Part shown: one piece after another, positions 1 to 6,510 of the stretch
Layout: each line of letters begins with the position of its first letter
Position numbering within the stretch: position 1 is the first letter of the stretch
Assembly (NCBI GenBank): GCA_910586835.1
Contig: CAJUJU010000054.1
Location: 1-22,549 of the forward strand
Source: an uncultured Acetatifactor sp.
Lineage (GTDB): Bacteria; Bacillota; Clostridia; Lachnospirales; Lachnospiraceae
DNA: 22,549 bases
Reading direction: 5' to 3'
Position numbers and translations under genes: made by a program
The notes under the pieces: generated by a model
Told to the model about the DNA's origin: nothing
Database searches by the model: none
Seen by the model: the letters and a program-made list of their open reading frames with translations, nothing else

Positions 1-130
1 GCCGGCGGAGGAAAGTCGGGAAAGTCGCGTCAGCCCAAGGCCGAAGGCCGTGGGCTGGGCCGGCGGAGGAAAGTCGGGAAAGTCGCGTCAGCCCAAGGCC
101 GAAGGCCGTGGGCGGTCCGGCGGAGGAAAG
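1..130. repeat. Tandem 57/58-bp hairpin repeat, two copies plus a partial third
   Basis: Copy 1 is 1-58 and copy 2 is 59-116. They are identical except in their last few bases. A third copy begins near 117 and decays after about 14 bases (CCGGCGGAGGAAAG). Each unit contains a hairpin with a GAA loop. In copy 1, CAGCCCA (31-37) pairs with TGGGCTG (51-57), and inside it GGCC (39-42) pairs with GGCC (46-49). Copy 2 has the same stem at 91-113. The period is not a multiple of three and no convincing reading frame runs through it, so it is probably non-coding. The array may extend left of the window. Its function is unknown. Confidence 0.85.
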
Positions 131-274
131 AAGGTGATAAGATGTGGCATAAAGACGATGCCCGAATGGATGGTCTGTTTCTATAACAGCAGGAAGGAAA
201 CATAACCGGTTTGCCCAGGCGGCAGCCGAAGTTGATAGAAAGTGCGCAGAAACGGGCGGAAAGAGAGTGACTAT

Positions 275-1591
275 ATGGAACAGATAGGAACAGGAAATAA
301 ACAAAAAGAGTTTGAGGTGACAAAGCTGCAGGAAAATATTGGCCAAACCATAACCATTCACGGCAGTATATACAAAATCAGGAAGATGAGCGGATTTTGT
401 TTTGTAATAGTTAGGACGGCAAGGTATACGGTGCAGTGTGTCTGTGACAGACAGGAGATTATTGCACAGCTGCAGGAGGAAGCCTGTGTGGAGCTGGAGG
501 CGAAGGTTGTGGAGGAGAAACGTGCCAAAATGGGCGCAGAGCTTCACATTACCGGGATTTATGTTCTTGCACGGCCACAGGCCCAGATGCCGATTGTCAT
601 GAACCAGAAACAGATCGAGGCATCTCTTGAAAATAAACTGGACTACAGACCGTTAACCCTGCGGAATGAGAAGGAGAGAGCGATATTCAGAATTCAGGAG
701 GGAATTATGCGAGGATTCCGGAAGTTCTTTGAAGAGGAAGGATTTACGGAAATTCATTCGCCCAAACTGGTCTGTGAAGGCGCAGAGGGAGGAGCAAACA
801 TTTTTCAGCTGGATTATTTTGGCAGAAATGCATATTTGGCCCAAAGTCCTCAGTTTTATAAACAGATGATGGTGGGGGTGTTTGAGCGGGTTTATGAGAC
901 AGGACCTGTGTTTCGGGCTGAGAAGCACGATACGTCAAGGCATTTGAACGAGTATACGGGTGTTGATCTGGAGATGGGATATATAAAAAGCTTCCGGGAT
1001 CTGATGGAGGCTGAAGTCAGAATGCTGAGATTTGCCTTTAATCTTTTGCGGGAAGAGTATTGCTTTGAATTGGAGCTTTTAAAGGTAAAATTGCCGGAGA
1101 TAAGGCAAATTCCGGCTGTCAGATTTTCGGAGGCAAAAGCTCTTGTGAGAGAACGAACAGGGAGAGTACCCGGTGAGAGCCATGACTTTGAGCCGGAAGA
1201 GGAAAAATATCTCTCAGAGATCATTTTTGAAAAAACGGGAAGTGAATTTGTGTTTGTCACCCATTATCCGACTGCCAAAAGACCCTTTTATGCCATGGAG
1301 GATGAAGAAAACAGAGAGGAAACACTGAGTTTTGACCTGATTTTCCGTGGGCTGGAGATAACCACAGGAGGACAGAGAATTCATGACTATGAAATGCAGG
1401 TGGAAAAGATGAAGGCGCGGGGAATGAACGTAGATGTTTTTGAGAGCTTTCTCATGATGCACAAACATGGGATGCCGCCTCATGGAGGACTTGGTATCGG
1501 TCTGGAAAGATTGACAGCCCGACTTCTGGAGTTTGAAAACGTGCGATCTGCGAGCCTGTTTCCCAGAGACATCCACAGACTTACACCATAA
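275..1591 (+). CDS. aspS: Archaeal-type aspartyl-tRNA synthetase (possibly non-discriminating)
   Basis: Class IIb aminoacyl-tRNA synthetase of 438 residues that charges tRNA-Asp, and perhaps tRNA-Asn, with aspartate in the cytoplasm. An N-terminal OB-fold anticodon-binding domain spans about 15-100. The catalytic domain follows, with motif 2 (FRAEKHDTSRHLNE, about 213-226) and motif 3 near the C-terminus (GLGIGLERL, then LFPRDIHRLTP). The HLNE and FPRDxHRLTP forms and the short length fit the archaeal/eukaryotic AspRS branch, not the usual bacterial enzyme of about 590 residues. The ATG at 275 was chosen because GGAAAGAGAG lies about 8 bases upstream; an in-frame GTG at 242 has no ribosome binding site. 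At the position where archaeal discriminating enzymes have Trp in the OB fold (GWVW), this protein has GSIY, which hints at relaxed tRNA specificity (inference). AsnRS is less likely, given motif 2. Confidence 0.93.
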   Translation: MEQIGTGNKQKEFEVTKLQENIGQTITIHGSIYKIRKMSGFCFVIVRTARYTVQCVCDRQEIIAQLQEEACVELEAKVVEEKRAKMGAELHITGIYVLARPQAQMPIVMNQKQIEASLENKLDYRPLTLRNEKERAIFRIQEGIMRGFRKFFEEEGFTEIHSPKLVCEGAEGGANIFQLDYFGRNAYLAQSPQFYKQMMVGVFERVYETGPVFRAEKHDTSRHLNEYTGVDLEMGYIKSFRDLMEAEVRMLRFAFNLLREEYCFELELLKVKLPEIRQIPAVRFSEAKALVRERTGRVPGESHDFEPEEEKYLSEIIFEKTGSEFVFVTHYPTAKRPFYAMEDEENREETLSFDLIFRGLEITTGGQRIHDYEMQVEKMKARGMNVDVFESFLMMHKHGMPPHGGLGIGLERLTARLLEFENVRSASLFPRDIHRLTP

Positions 1592-1601
1592 TTTCCACGA
1601 A

Positions 1602-1671
1602 TAAGCAGAGTCAGAAGCGCTTCTCGGGAGATAGCGATGCTTGCAGAGCTATCGCCAGGGAGGCGCTTCTG
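1602..1671. repeat. REP-like hairpin element, copy A; possible bidirectional terminator
   Basis: This element lies between the convergent aspS and the Rpn-like gene. The arms at 1612-1625 and 1658-1671 pair over 14 positions as RNA, with two G-U pairs, and enclose a second helix GATAGC (1630-1635)/GCTATC (1648-1653). The left arm contains the perfect palindrome AGAAGCGCTTCT (1613-1624). The leading 18 bases (1602-1619, TAAGCAGAGTCAGAAGCG) recur exactly at 19211-19228, so this is one copy of a dispersed element. No long T-run follows, so terminator function is inferred from position and stem strength. Confidence 0.7.
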
Positions 1672-1675
1672 TCTT

Positions 1676-2821
1676 TCACTCACTTAATATCCTGAGCTTT
1701 TCATTTTCGGCTTTTAAACGAGCGATTTCGTCATCCTTTGCAGCGATTTCGTCATCCTTTGCAGCGATTTCGTCATCCTTTGCAGCGATTTCGTCATCCT
1801 TTGCAGCGATTTCATCGTCCTTTGCAGCGATTTCGTCGTCCTTTGCAGCGATTTTTTCTTCCTTTGCAGCAAGCTCAATATTTTTGGCGGCGACTTGATC
1901 AGTCAGGCTGGCAAGCTCTTCCTGCATGTCGTCAATCATCAGACGTATTGTATTGCGGTCTGCGATGGCAAGTGCTTCTGAATACATAGTAATCAACTCC
2001 TCCGGTTTTGTCCTGAATTCAGCGATTTCCTGATAGAGTTCACGGAATTCGGGGTATGTGGTTATCAGTTTGAGAATGTCCGCAGGCTCCTCGGAACTGA
2101 AAAAGGTGAGCCATGCCTGCAGTTTGTTATCTATATTGTGAACGCAACTCCTGAAGGTGTCAAGGGAAATATACCTGGTATTGAAAAGGGAGGTAATCCT
2201 GGCACCGCTGTCATAGGATGTCTGTTCTGTGTGGATGTAGTGAGGCGATGCCTTTTTAAATGCTGTGGAACTGTGTTCCATAAGAATAATGAGGTAAAAG
2301 GGTTTCATCTCCTTGTAACTGAATTTATCCTTCAGTTTGTTTTTCAGCTCGCTGTACTGGCGCATAATGGCGTCAGCGGCGTAGCAGCTGCCTCGTTCTC
2401 CGGGGAAATAGAGTCCCAGCTTCTGCATCTCCACATTGGCCCTGGAACCGTTTGAAAGCTGAAGCAGTATATCCATGATAATGATACCTGTTTCGTCGGC
2501 CATGGGCAGTCCTTCCCGGGGCAGTATCCTTTCGATATGTACCCTGTCGCCCAGAAGCTCGGAGAGAAAGCTCTCCAGCCGATGAGGATGAAGCAGGGGA
2601 GACATGATTGTCTGGAAGAAGGCGTCATAAGTGATCTTCAGCCCTCGCTGTCCCTCGATAAACGACAGAATCTTCTTCTGTTCCCGTTCCGGGAAGCGCT
2701 GAAAGCGCCGATAGGTTTCTTCACTGCGGGTGATTAGCTTCAGGGCCGCTTCGGAAGAACAGCTTTCTCCCAGAACGTCTGACAGTGCAGGTGAGTTTAG
2801 ATGTGTGCTTTTTTGAATCAT
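1676..2821 (-). CDS. Rpn family PD-(D/E)XK nuclease / transposase-like protein with heptad-repeat tail
   Basis: A 381-residue protein of the Rpn (recombination-promoting nuclease, PD-(D/E)XK transposase-like) family. Members are DNA nucleases linked to recombination, and many genomes carry several copies. The core begins near residue 60 (LKITYDAFFQTIM). Candidate catalytic residues are Asp117 (IIIMDILLQ), Glu131 and Gln133 (VEMQKLG), the family's D...ExQ arrangement. After about residue 300 the protein becomes a charged coiled coil, with six DDEIAAK-type heptads and one EEKIAAK, encoded by a 21-bp DNA repeat. The start at 2821 is supported by AGGAGGT about 8 bases upstream; a longer in-frame reading to 2929 has no ribosome binding site. 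It is a single gene, transcribed toward aspS, with its own promoter. No flanking inverted repeats or transposon partners were seen. Confidence 0.88.
   Translation of the reverse strand: MIQKSTHLNSPALSDVLGESCSSEAALKLITRSEETYRRFQRFPEREQKKILSFIEGQRGLKITYDAFFQTIMSPLLHPHRLESFLSELLGDRVHIERILPREGLPMADETGIIIMDILLQLSNGSRANVEMQKLGLYFPGERGSCYAADAIMRQYSELKNKLKDKFSYKEMKPFYLIILMEHSSTAFKKASPHYIHTEQTSYDSGARITSLFNTRYISLDTFRSCVHNIDNKLQAWLTFFSSEEPADILKLITTYPEFRELYQEIAEFRTKPEELITMYSEALAIADRNTIRLMIDDMQEELASLTDQVAAKNIELAAKEEKIAAKDDEIAAKDDEIAAKDDEIAAKDDEIAAKDDEIAAKDDEIARLKAENEKLRILSE
1721..1867. repeat. 21-bp coding tandem repeat (about seven units)
   Basis: Seven consecutive 21-base units (consensus on + strand AGCGATTTCGTCATCCTTTGC) lie inside the 3' part of the Rpn-like gene. 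The first four units are identical; the last three differ at a few positions. Each unit encodes one heptad of the coiled coil (AAKDDEI on the - strand). Because the unit is 21 bases, gain or loss of copies keeps the reading frame. Confidence 0.95.
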
Positions 2822-2949
2822 AAACAGAGTACCTCCTTGGTGTAAATTGAAATTGAAAGCGGGAACAGATATAGAAATAGATTTGAAAAATGAATGTCGC
2901 AGAACCTGTTTGAATGATCTCTGCAACATAATAGATTAATGTATAAATT

Positions 2950-2978
2950 ATAATACAGCATGTTTCGCGGAATGTCAA
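2950..2978 (-). promoter_or_regulatory. Sigma-A promoter for the Rpn-like gene
   Basis: On the - strand, TTGACA (2978-2973) and TATTAT (2955-2950) are separated by exactly 17 bases. The predicted start of transcription is near 2943, leaving a leader of about 120 bases before the ATG at 2821. Confidence 0.8.
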
Positions 2979-3160
2979 TCTCTTTTTGTATTTTGTATGA
3001 TACTGTTGTTTTGCGCTGAATTGTCAAATTGCTGCTGAATAAATTTTGATTTCTTGCGCAAATTTGCAAAACAGTTATATTATTGTTATTTTATGACTGA
3101 AAAAAATATTAATAATTGTTATTGTATGTAAAAAAGAACAATAAAAGTAAAACAATATTA
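2979..3160. other. AT-rich divergent intergenic region with ACAAT/ATTGT half-sites
   Basis: This lies between the divergent promoters of the Rpn-like gene (-) and the membrane-protein gene (+). It is markedly AT-rich and holds repeated ATTGT/ACAAT words at about 3082, 3115, 3121, 3138, 3152 and 3160. The last two form the 13-base palindrome ACAATA-T-TATTGT (3152-3164), which overlaps the -35 of the + strand promoter. No gene was seen here. Confidence 0.5.
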
Positions 3161-3189
3161 TTGTGGACGGAAAAATGAAGTGATATAAT
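3161..3189 (+). promoter_or_regulatory. Putative sigma-A promoter for the membrane protein / winged-helix pair
   Basis: TTGTGG (3161-3166), a 17-base spacer, and a perfect TATAAT (3184-3189). The -35 is weak and is overlapped by the ACAATA-T-TATTGT palindrome, an arrangement compatible with repression. Confidence 0.65.
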
Positions 3190-3243
3190 CGAAATTGGGA
3201 GTCCAGCGATATAAGTTCATGCATGGGAAGGAGGGATATGGCG

Positions 3244-4698
3244 ATGGGAAAAGGACAAGAGCCATATTCTGAATTTTGTGCAGAACGTCTGTTTGAGAAG
3301 ACGGAGGAGGAGAGACTTACAGAGACGCTGAATGAAATTATAAAAAACGATCCGGAGCATGCGGCGGAGATTATTGCAAGGAGACTGGAACACTTTTTGA
3401 AAATAGAAAGGAAGGAAGCGAAGCGGAAGCAGAAGAAGGCAGAGGAGCGTCTCAGACAGGAGAGGCAAATTAAGGAAGACGCGCTCCGCAGAGCGGAGGA
3501 GGCGTTTCAGAGAGCGGAGGAAGTGTACCGCGAGAGACGGACGTTGGACAGAAAGAACCGAAAAAGAAAAAACTGCAGTATTTTGATCTTTGTGTGGCTG
3601 AGCATGGCCGTTTTGCTGACATTGGCGTTTGAATATCTGCTTCCGCAGTGGGGAATGGCAATTGTGCTCGAGGGCGGCGGAGTGCTAATGGTCGGCGGAA
3701 TGCTGTTGGAACTGATAAAAATTATTGTCGACGGCTATGTCAACGGTTCGGTTGCAGAGGCAGACGGTTCCGGGAAAGAGTCCGGCGGAATGATGGATTA
3801 TCTGAAAAAATACGGCCGAGGACTGAGAAAGAAAGGGGTACTGCAGATGACGGCATTTGGTCTGTCTCTGTGCCTTACAGCCGGTGTGCTGGCAAAGCTT
3901 GAGGTATGCGAGGGAATCGTGCTGTTCTGCAGGGGCGGAAGTGCGATGCTTGCGGATGTCAGAGGCATTGGGGAGAAAATCCCGGAGGAGATACTGCCGC
4001 AGCAGGGAGAACCGGAGGCGACTATTTCCTATGAGGCAAGGCAGTATCTGACAGGAGCGGACGAAGAACTGCTCCGTCTGTTAACCAGAACACAGGTTTC
4101 CGGGAGGGATCTGGATATGCTGCTGAAGCTGTCGCAGGAGGACTGTGACGCCATGCTTTTTTACGGGGAGTCCGGCATTGGAGAATCTCTGTCGCAGGAA
4201 CAGATGAATGAGAGGATACTTGAAAAGGTGAATGCGCTTTTGGGTAAAAAGCTGGAAAACGCATTTGACAGAAGCGCTGAGGAGGGAGGACCGTCTCAAA
4301 GTATCAGAGACGAGATCAGCAGAGTGAGCGGCGCGGAAGAGACAGCCGATGAGTTCTCCGAGATAAAGGATATCCTCAGCTATCGGGAAAACATAAACGA
4401 AACTTATCCCAAGAGAACTCTGACGCAGCTGGTGTCGAACGGCTATCATCATATGGCGCTTTTGTTATATTGGAACGGAGGAAGAGAAGAAACGATTGCC
4501 TATTATTACGGCCAGTCGATTCTGTATGGCCTGAAATGTCTGGAGTATGCGGACAATACGGGGCTGACGGTCAAGGAAAAGCTGTTGTTTATTGCCAGGA
4601 GATATGAGGATATCAATTATACCTGTCCCGGTTTTGGGGACAGGCAGAGGGCTGGCATGCTTGCTGCGGCATTTCGATATGCCTCAAATCGGTACTGA
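3244..4698 (+). CDS. Membrane protein of unknown function with basic coiled coil
   Basis: A 484-residue protein I do not recognise. Residues 1-50 are acidic and helical. Residues 52-110 form a highly charged Lys/Arg/Glu coiled coil. Hydrophobic segments at about 112-133, 138-162 and 199-217 are predicted to span the membrane. Residues 220-484 form a largely soluble, helical C-terminal region with no motif I can name. There is no signal peptide. Three in-frame ATGs occur at 3223, 3238 and 3244. AAGGAGGG at 3228-3235 sits 9 bases before 3244, so that start is preferred; 3238 is too close and 3223 lies upstream of the site. The stop is 13 bases before the next start, and the next gene's ribosome binding site overlaps the stop, so the two are probably one operon. 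A membrane sensor or anchor paired with the downstream DNA-binding protein is possible, but this is inference. Confidence 0.8.
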   Translation: MGKGQEPYSEFCAERLFEKTEEERLTETLNEIIKNDPEHAAEIIARRLEHFLKIERKEAKRKQKKAEERLRQERQIKEDALRRAEEAFQRAEEVYRERRTLDRKNRKRKNCSILIFVWLSMAVLLTLAFEYLLPQWGMAIVLEGGGVLMVGGMLLELIKIIVDGYVNGSVAEADGSGKESGGMMDYLKKYGRGLRKKGVLQMTAFGLSLCLTAGVLAKLEVCEGIVLFCRGGSAMLADVRGIGEKIPEEILPQQGEPEATISYEARQYLTGADEELLRLLTRTQVSGRDLDMLLKLSQEDCDAMLFYGESGIGESLSQEQMNERILEKVNALLGKKLENAFDRSAEEGGPSQSIRDEISRVSGAEETADEFSEIKDILSYRENINETYPKRTLTQLVSNGYHHMALLLYWNGGREETIAYYYGQSILYGLKCLEYADNTGLTVKEKLLFIARRYEDINYTCPGFGDRQRAGMLAAAFRYASNRY

Positions 4699-4711
4699 GG
4701 GAGGAGAGCGT

Positions 4712-5344
4712 ATGGAGGATTCCATAAGAAGACAGATTATGAGCATACGGTCCAAATACTGCGAGCCTATCCTGGAGCTGCTTGCGCGGGAGGGAGAGCT
4801 GTATCATGGGGATCTGTCGGAAAAACTGAATATGTCGCCCAGCGGTCTCAACGTGATCATCAAGAAAATGCAGGAGTGCGATCCGCCGATCATAGAGATC
4901 CTGCAGATCGGAAAGTATAAAATTTATACGCTGCCTCCTTCCGTGAAGGAATACATGGAAAGCCGGAGGGAAGCGGGCAGCGGTAGAGGGGGTTCGGCTG
5001 AGAAGACAGAGGAAACAGTTGTCGACGAAGAACAGAACGTATTGCTGAGTCTGCAGCATTTTGCGGACAAAGCCGGCGCACAATGGAAGGATATGCTCAA
5101 TCTGCTTCTGCAGGACAGGGCGTATGAGGCGGATGCCGGAATAAGGAGTCAATTTGCCGAGCTGATGCGTGCTGTGGTATTTGCCGGAAAGTACAGGGAG
5201 GAGGACATTGAGAGACTGAAGGAATTTATTCGCAACGATGTGTTGAATCGGCTGCTGGAGGAATATCTGGAAGAGGTCAGGGAATGCGAACGGCATTTTG
5301 CCGGGCTTGACGAGAGGCTGAGGCGGCATGTAATCATACAATAA
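4712..5344 (+). CDS. Winged-helix DNA-binding protein, function unknown
   Basis: A 210-residue predicted cytoplasmic protein. Residues about 16-76 read as a winged helix-turn-helix of MarR-like type: a helix around CEPILELLAREG, then GDLSEKLNMSPSGLNVIIKKM as turn and recognition helix, and a wing ending KYKIYTLP. A short Gly/Ser/Glu-rich linker (about 86-105) follows. A helical C-terminal domain (108-210) without a recognisable family motif completes it. The ATG at 4712 is chosen because GAGGGAGGAG lies just upstream. It is encoded 13 bases after the membrane-protein gene and is probably translated from the same message. It may regulate its own operon through the palindrome at 3152-3164 (inference). 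Confidence is high that it is a gene and moderate for the winged-helix call. Confidence 0.8.
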   Translation: MEDSIRRQIMSIRSKYCEPILELLAREGELYHGDLSEKLNMSPSGLNVIIKKMQECDPPIIEILQIGKYKIYTLPPSVKEYMESRREAGSGRGGSAEKTEETVVDEEQNVLLSLQHFADKAGAQWKDMLNLLLQDRAYEADAGIRSQFAELMRAVVFAGKYREEDIERLKEFIRNDVLNRLLEEYLEEVRECERHFAGLDERLRRHVIIQ

Positions 5345-5372
5345 ATTCGGAAAATCTGCAAAAACGGGGCTT

Positions 5373-5400
5373 TTCAACGCCGACCGTGCCATGATAAAAT
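5373..5400 (+). promoter_or_regulatory. Possible weak promoter upstream of the aldo/keto reductase
   Basis: TTCAAC (5373-5378), a 16-base spacer and TAAAAT (5395-5400) lie in the 103-base gap before the reductase gene. The -35 match is poor, so this is tentative. No terminator was seen after the winged-helix gene. Confidence 0.35.
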
Positions 5401-5447
5401 AAAACAAAAACAATGACTGATCCGGTACAGGGAGAGCGAGGCATAGT

Positions 5448-6470
5448 ATGGCAAAGGTGAGATTGGGAAAAACGGAAATCATGGCGGAAAAAAATTCCTT
5501 TGGCGCGCTGCCCATTCAGCGTATATCCAGGGAAGAGGCGGTAAGGCTGCTGCGCAGGGCGGTTGAGCAGGGCGTCAATTTTTTTGACACGGCCAGGTGG
5601 TATACGGACAGTGAGGAAAAGCTGGGAGAAGCCTTTGAGGGCATTCGGGAGAAGCTTTATATTGCGACGAAGACCGGGGCAAAAACGGCGGAGGATTTCA
5701 GAAGGGATCTTCATACCTCATTGAAGAATCTGAGAACGGATTACATTGATCTTTACCAGTTTCATAATCCGGACTTCTGCCCCAGGCCCGGGGACGGGAC
5801 AGGGCTGTATGAGGCCATGGCGGAGGCCAGGGAAAAAGGGATGATACGCCATATCGGTATTACAAACCATCGCCTGAACATTGCCCATGAGGCAGTGGAG
5901 AGCGGGCTCTACGAGACATTGCAGTTTCCTTTCAGTTATCTGGCTTCGGACAAGGATATCGAACTGGCACAGCGGTGCCGGGACGCGGACATGGGCTTCA
6001 TCGCCATGAAGGCGCTGTCAGGCGGACTGATCACCAATTCCGCTGCGGCTTACGCGTTTCTGGCCCAGTACGACAATGTGCTGCCGATTTGGGGGATACA
6101 GCGGGAGAGCGAGTTGGACGAGTTTCTTTCTTATGTGGAAAATCCTCCTGTGCTGGACGGAGAACTGTCTGCCGTGATTGCGAGAGACAGAAAGGAGCTT
6201 CTGGGGGATTTCTGCCGTGGCTGCGGGTACTGTATGCCCTGTCCTGTGGGAATTGAGATCAATAACTGTGCGCGTATGAGTCTGTTGATCCGCAGGGCGC
6301 CTTCAGCGGCTCAGCTGACTCCTGAGATGCAGGCGAAGATGAAACGCATCGAGGAATGTCTCCACTGCGGCAAGTGCAGGACAAAGTGTCCTTATGGTCT
6401 TGACACGCCGGCTCTTCTGGAGAAAAACTACAGGGATTACTGTGAAATCCTGGAGGGGAAGGAGATATGA
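5448..6470 (+). CDS. Aldo/keto reductase with C-terminal 4Fe-4S ferredoxin domain
   Basis: A 340-residue cytoplasmic oxidoreductase. Residues 1-250 are an aldo/keto reductase TIM barrel that probably uses NAD(P)H. The catalytic tetrad appears as Asp47 (FFDTA), Tyr52, Lys75 (TKTG) and His106 (YQFHNPD). The C-terminus carries two cysteine motifs typical of Fe-S clusters: Cys256, 259, 262 and 265 (CxxCxxCxxCP), and Cys304, 307, 310 and 314 (CxxCxxCxxxCP). This fused form is common in anaerobic Firmicutes. Its substrate is not known, and electron transfer between the clusters and the barrel is inference. The ribosome binding site is modest (GGGAGA and GAGG at 5430-5441). The next gene starts 40 bases downstream on the same strand, so the two may be cotranscribed. 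Confidence 0.92.
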   Translation: MAKVRLGKTEIMAEKNSFGALPIQRISREEAVRLLRRAVEQGVNFFDTARWYTDSEEKLGEAFEGIREKLYIATKTGAKTAEDFRRDLHTSLKNLRTDYIDLYQFHNPDFCPRPGDGTGLYEAMAEAREKGMIRHIGITNHRLNIAHEAVESGLYETLQFPFSYLASDKDIELAQRCRDADMGFIAMKALSGGLITNSAAAYAFLAQYDNVLPIWGIQRESELDEFLSYVENPPVLDGELSAVIARDRKELLGDFCRGCGYCMPCPVGIEINNCARMSLLIRRAPSAAQLTPEMQAKMKRIEECLHCGKCRTKCPYGLDTPALLEKNYRDYCEILEGKEI

Positions 6471-6510
6471 TCTTTTCCTGAACAGGAGGGAATACAGAGG
6501 GTGGAGTATC

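Noticed and set aside
1..130. CRISPR or coding repeat
   Set aside because: There are no unique spacers and the period is not divisible by three.
131..274. T-box leader upstream of aspS
   Set aside because: I found no T-box sequence (AGGGTGGNACCGCG-like), specifier stem or terminator there.
242..274. Longer aspS start at GTG 242
   Set aside because: No ribosome binding site precedes it, whereas ATG 275 has one at correct spacing and gives a normal N-terminus.
1721..1867. Possible CRISPR array
   Set aside because: The units are directly adjacent with no spacers and are in frame within a coding sequence.
1641..1898. Reading frame on the + strand made of a repeated SSFAAIS peptide
   Set aside because: It is the complement of the 21-bp repeat inside the Rpn-like gene and has no ribosome binding site.
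4613..5515. 300-residue reading frame on the - strand
   Set aside because: It lies antisense to the winged-helix gene, has no ribosome binding site and no recognisable domain; it is a shadow of the + strand genes.
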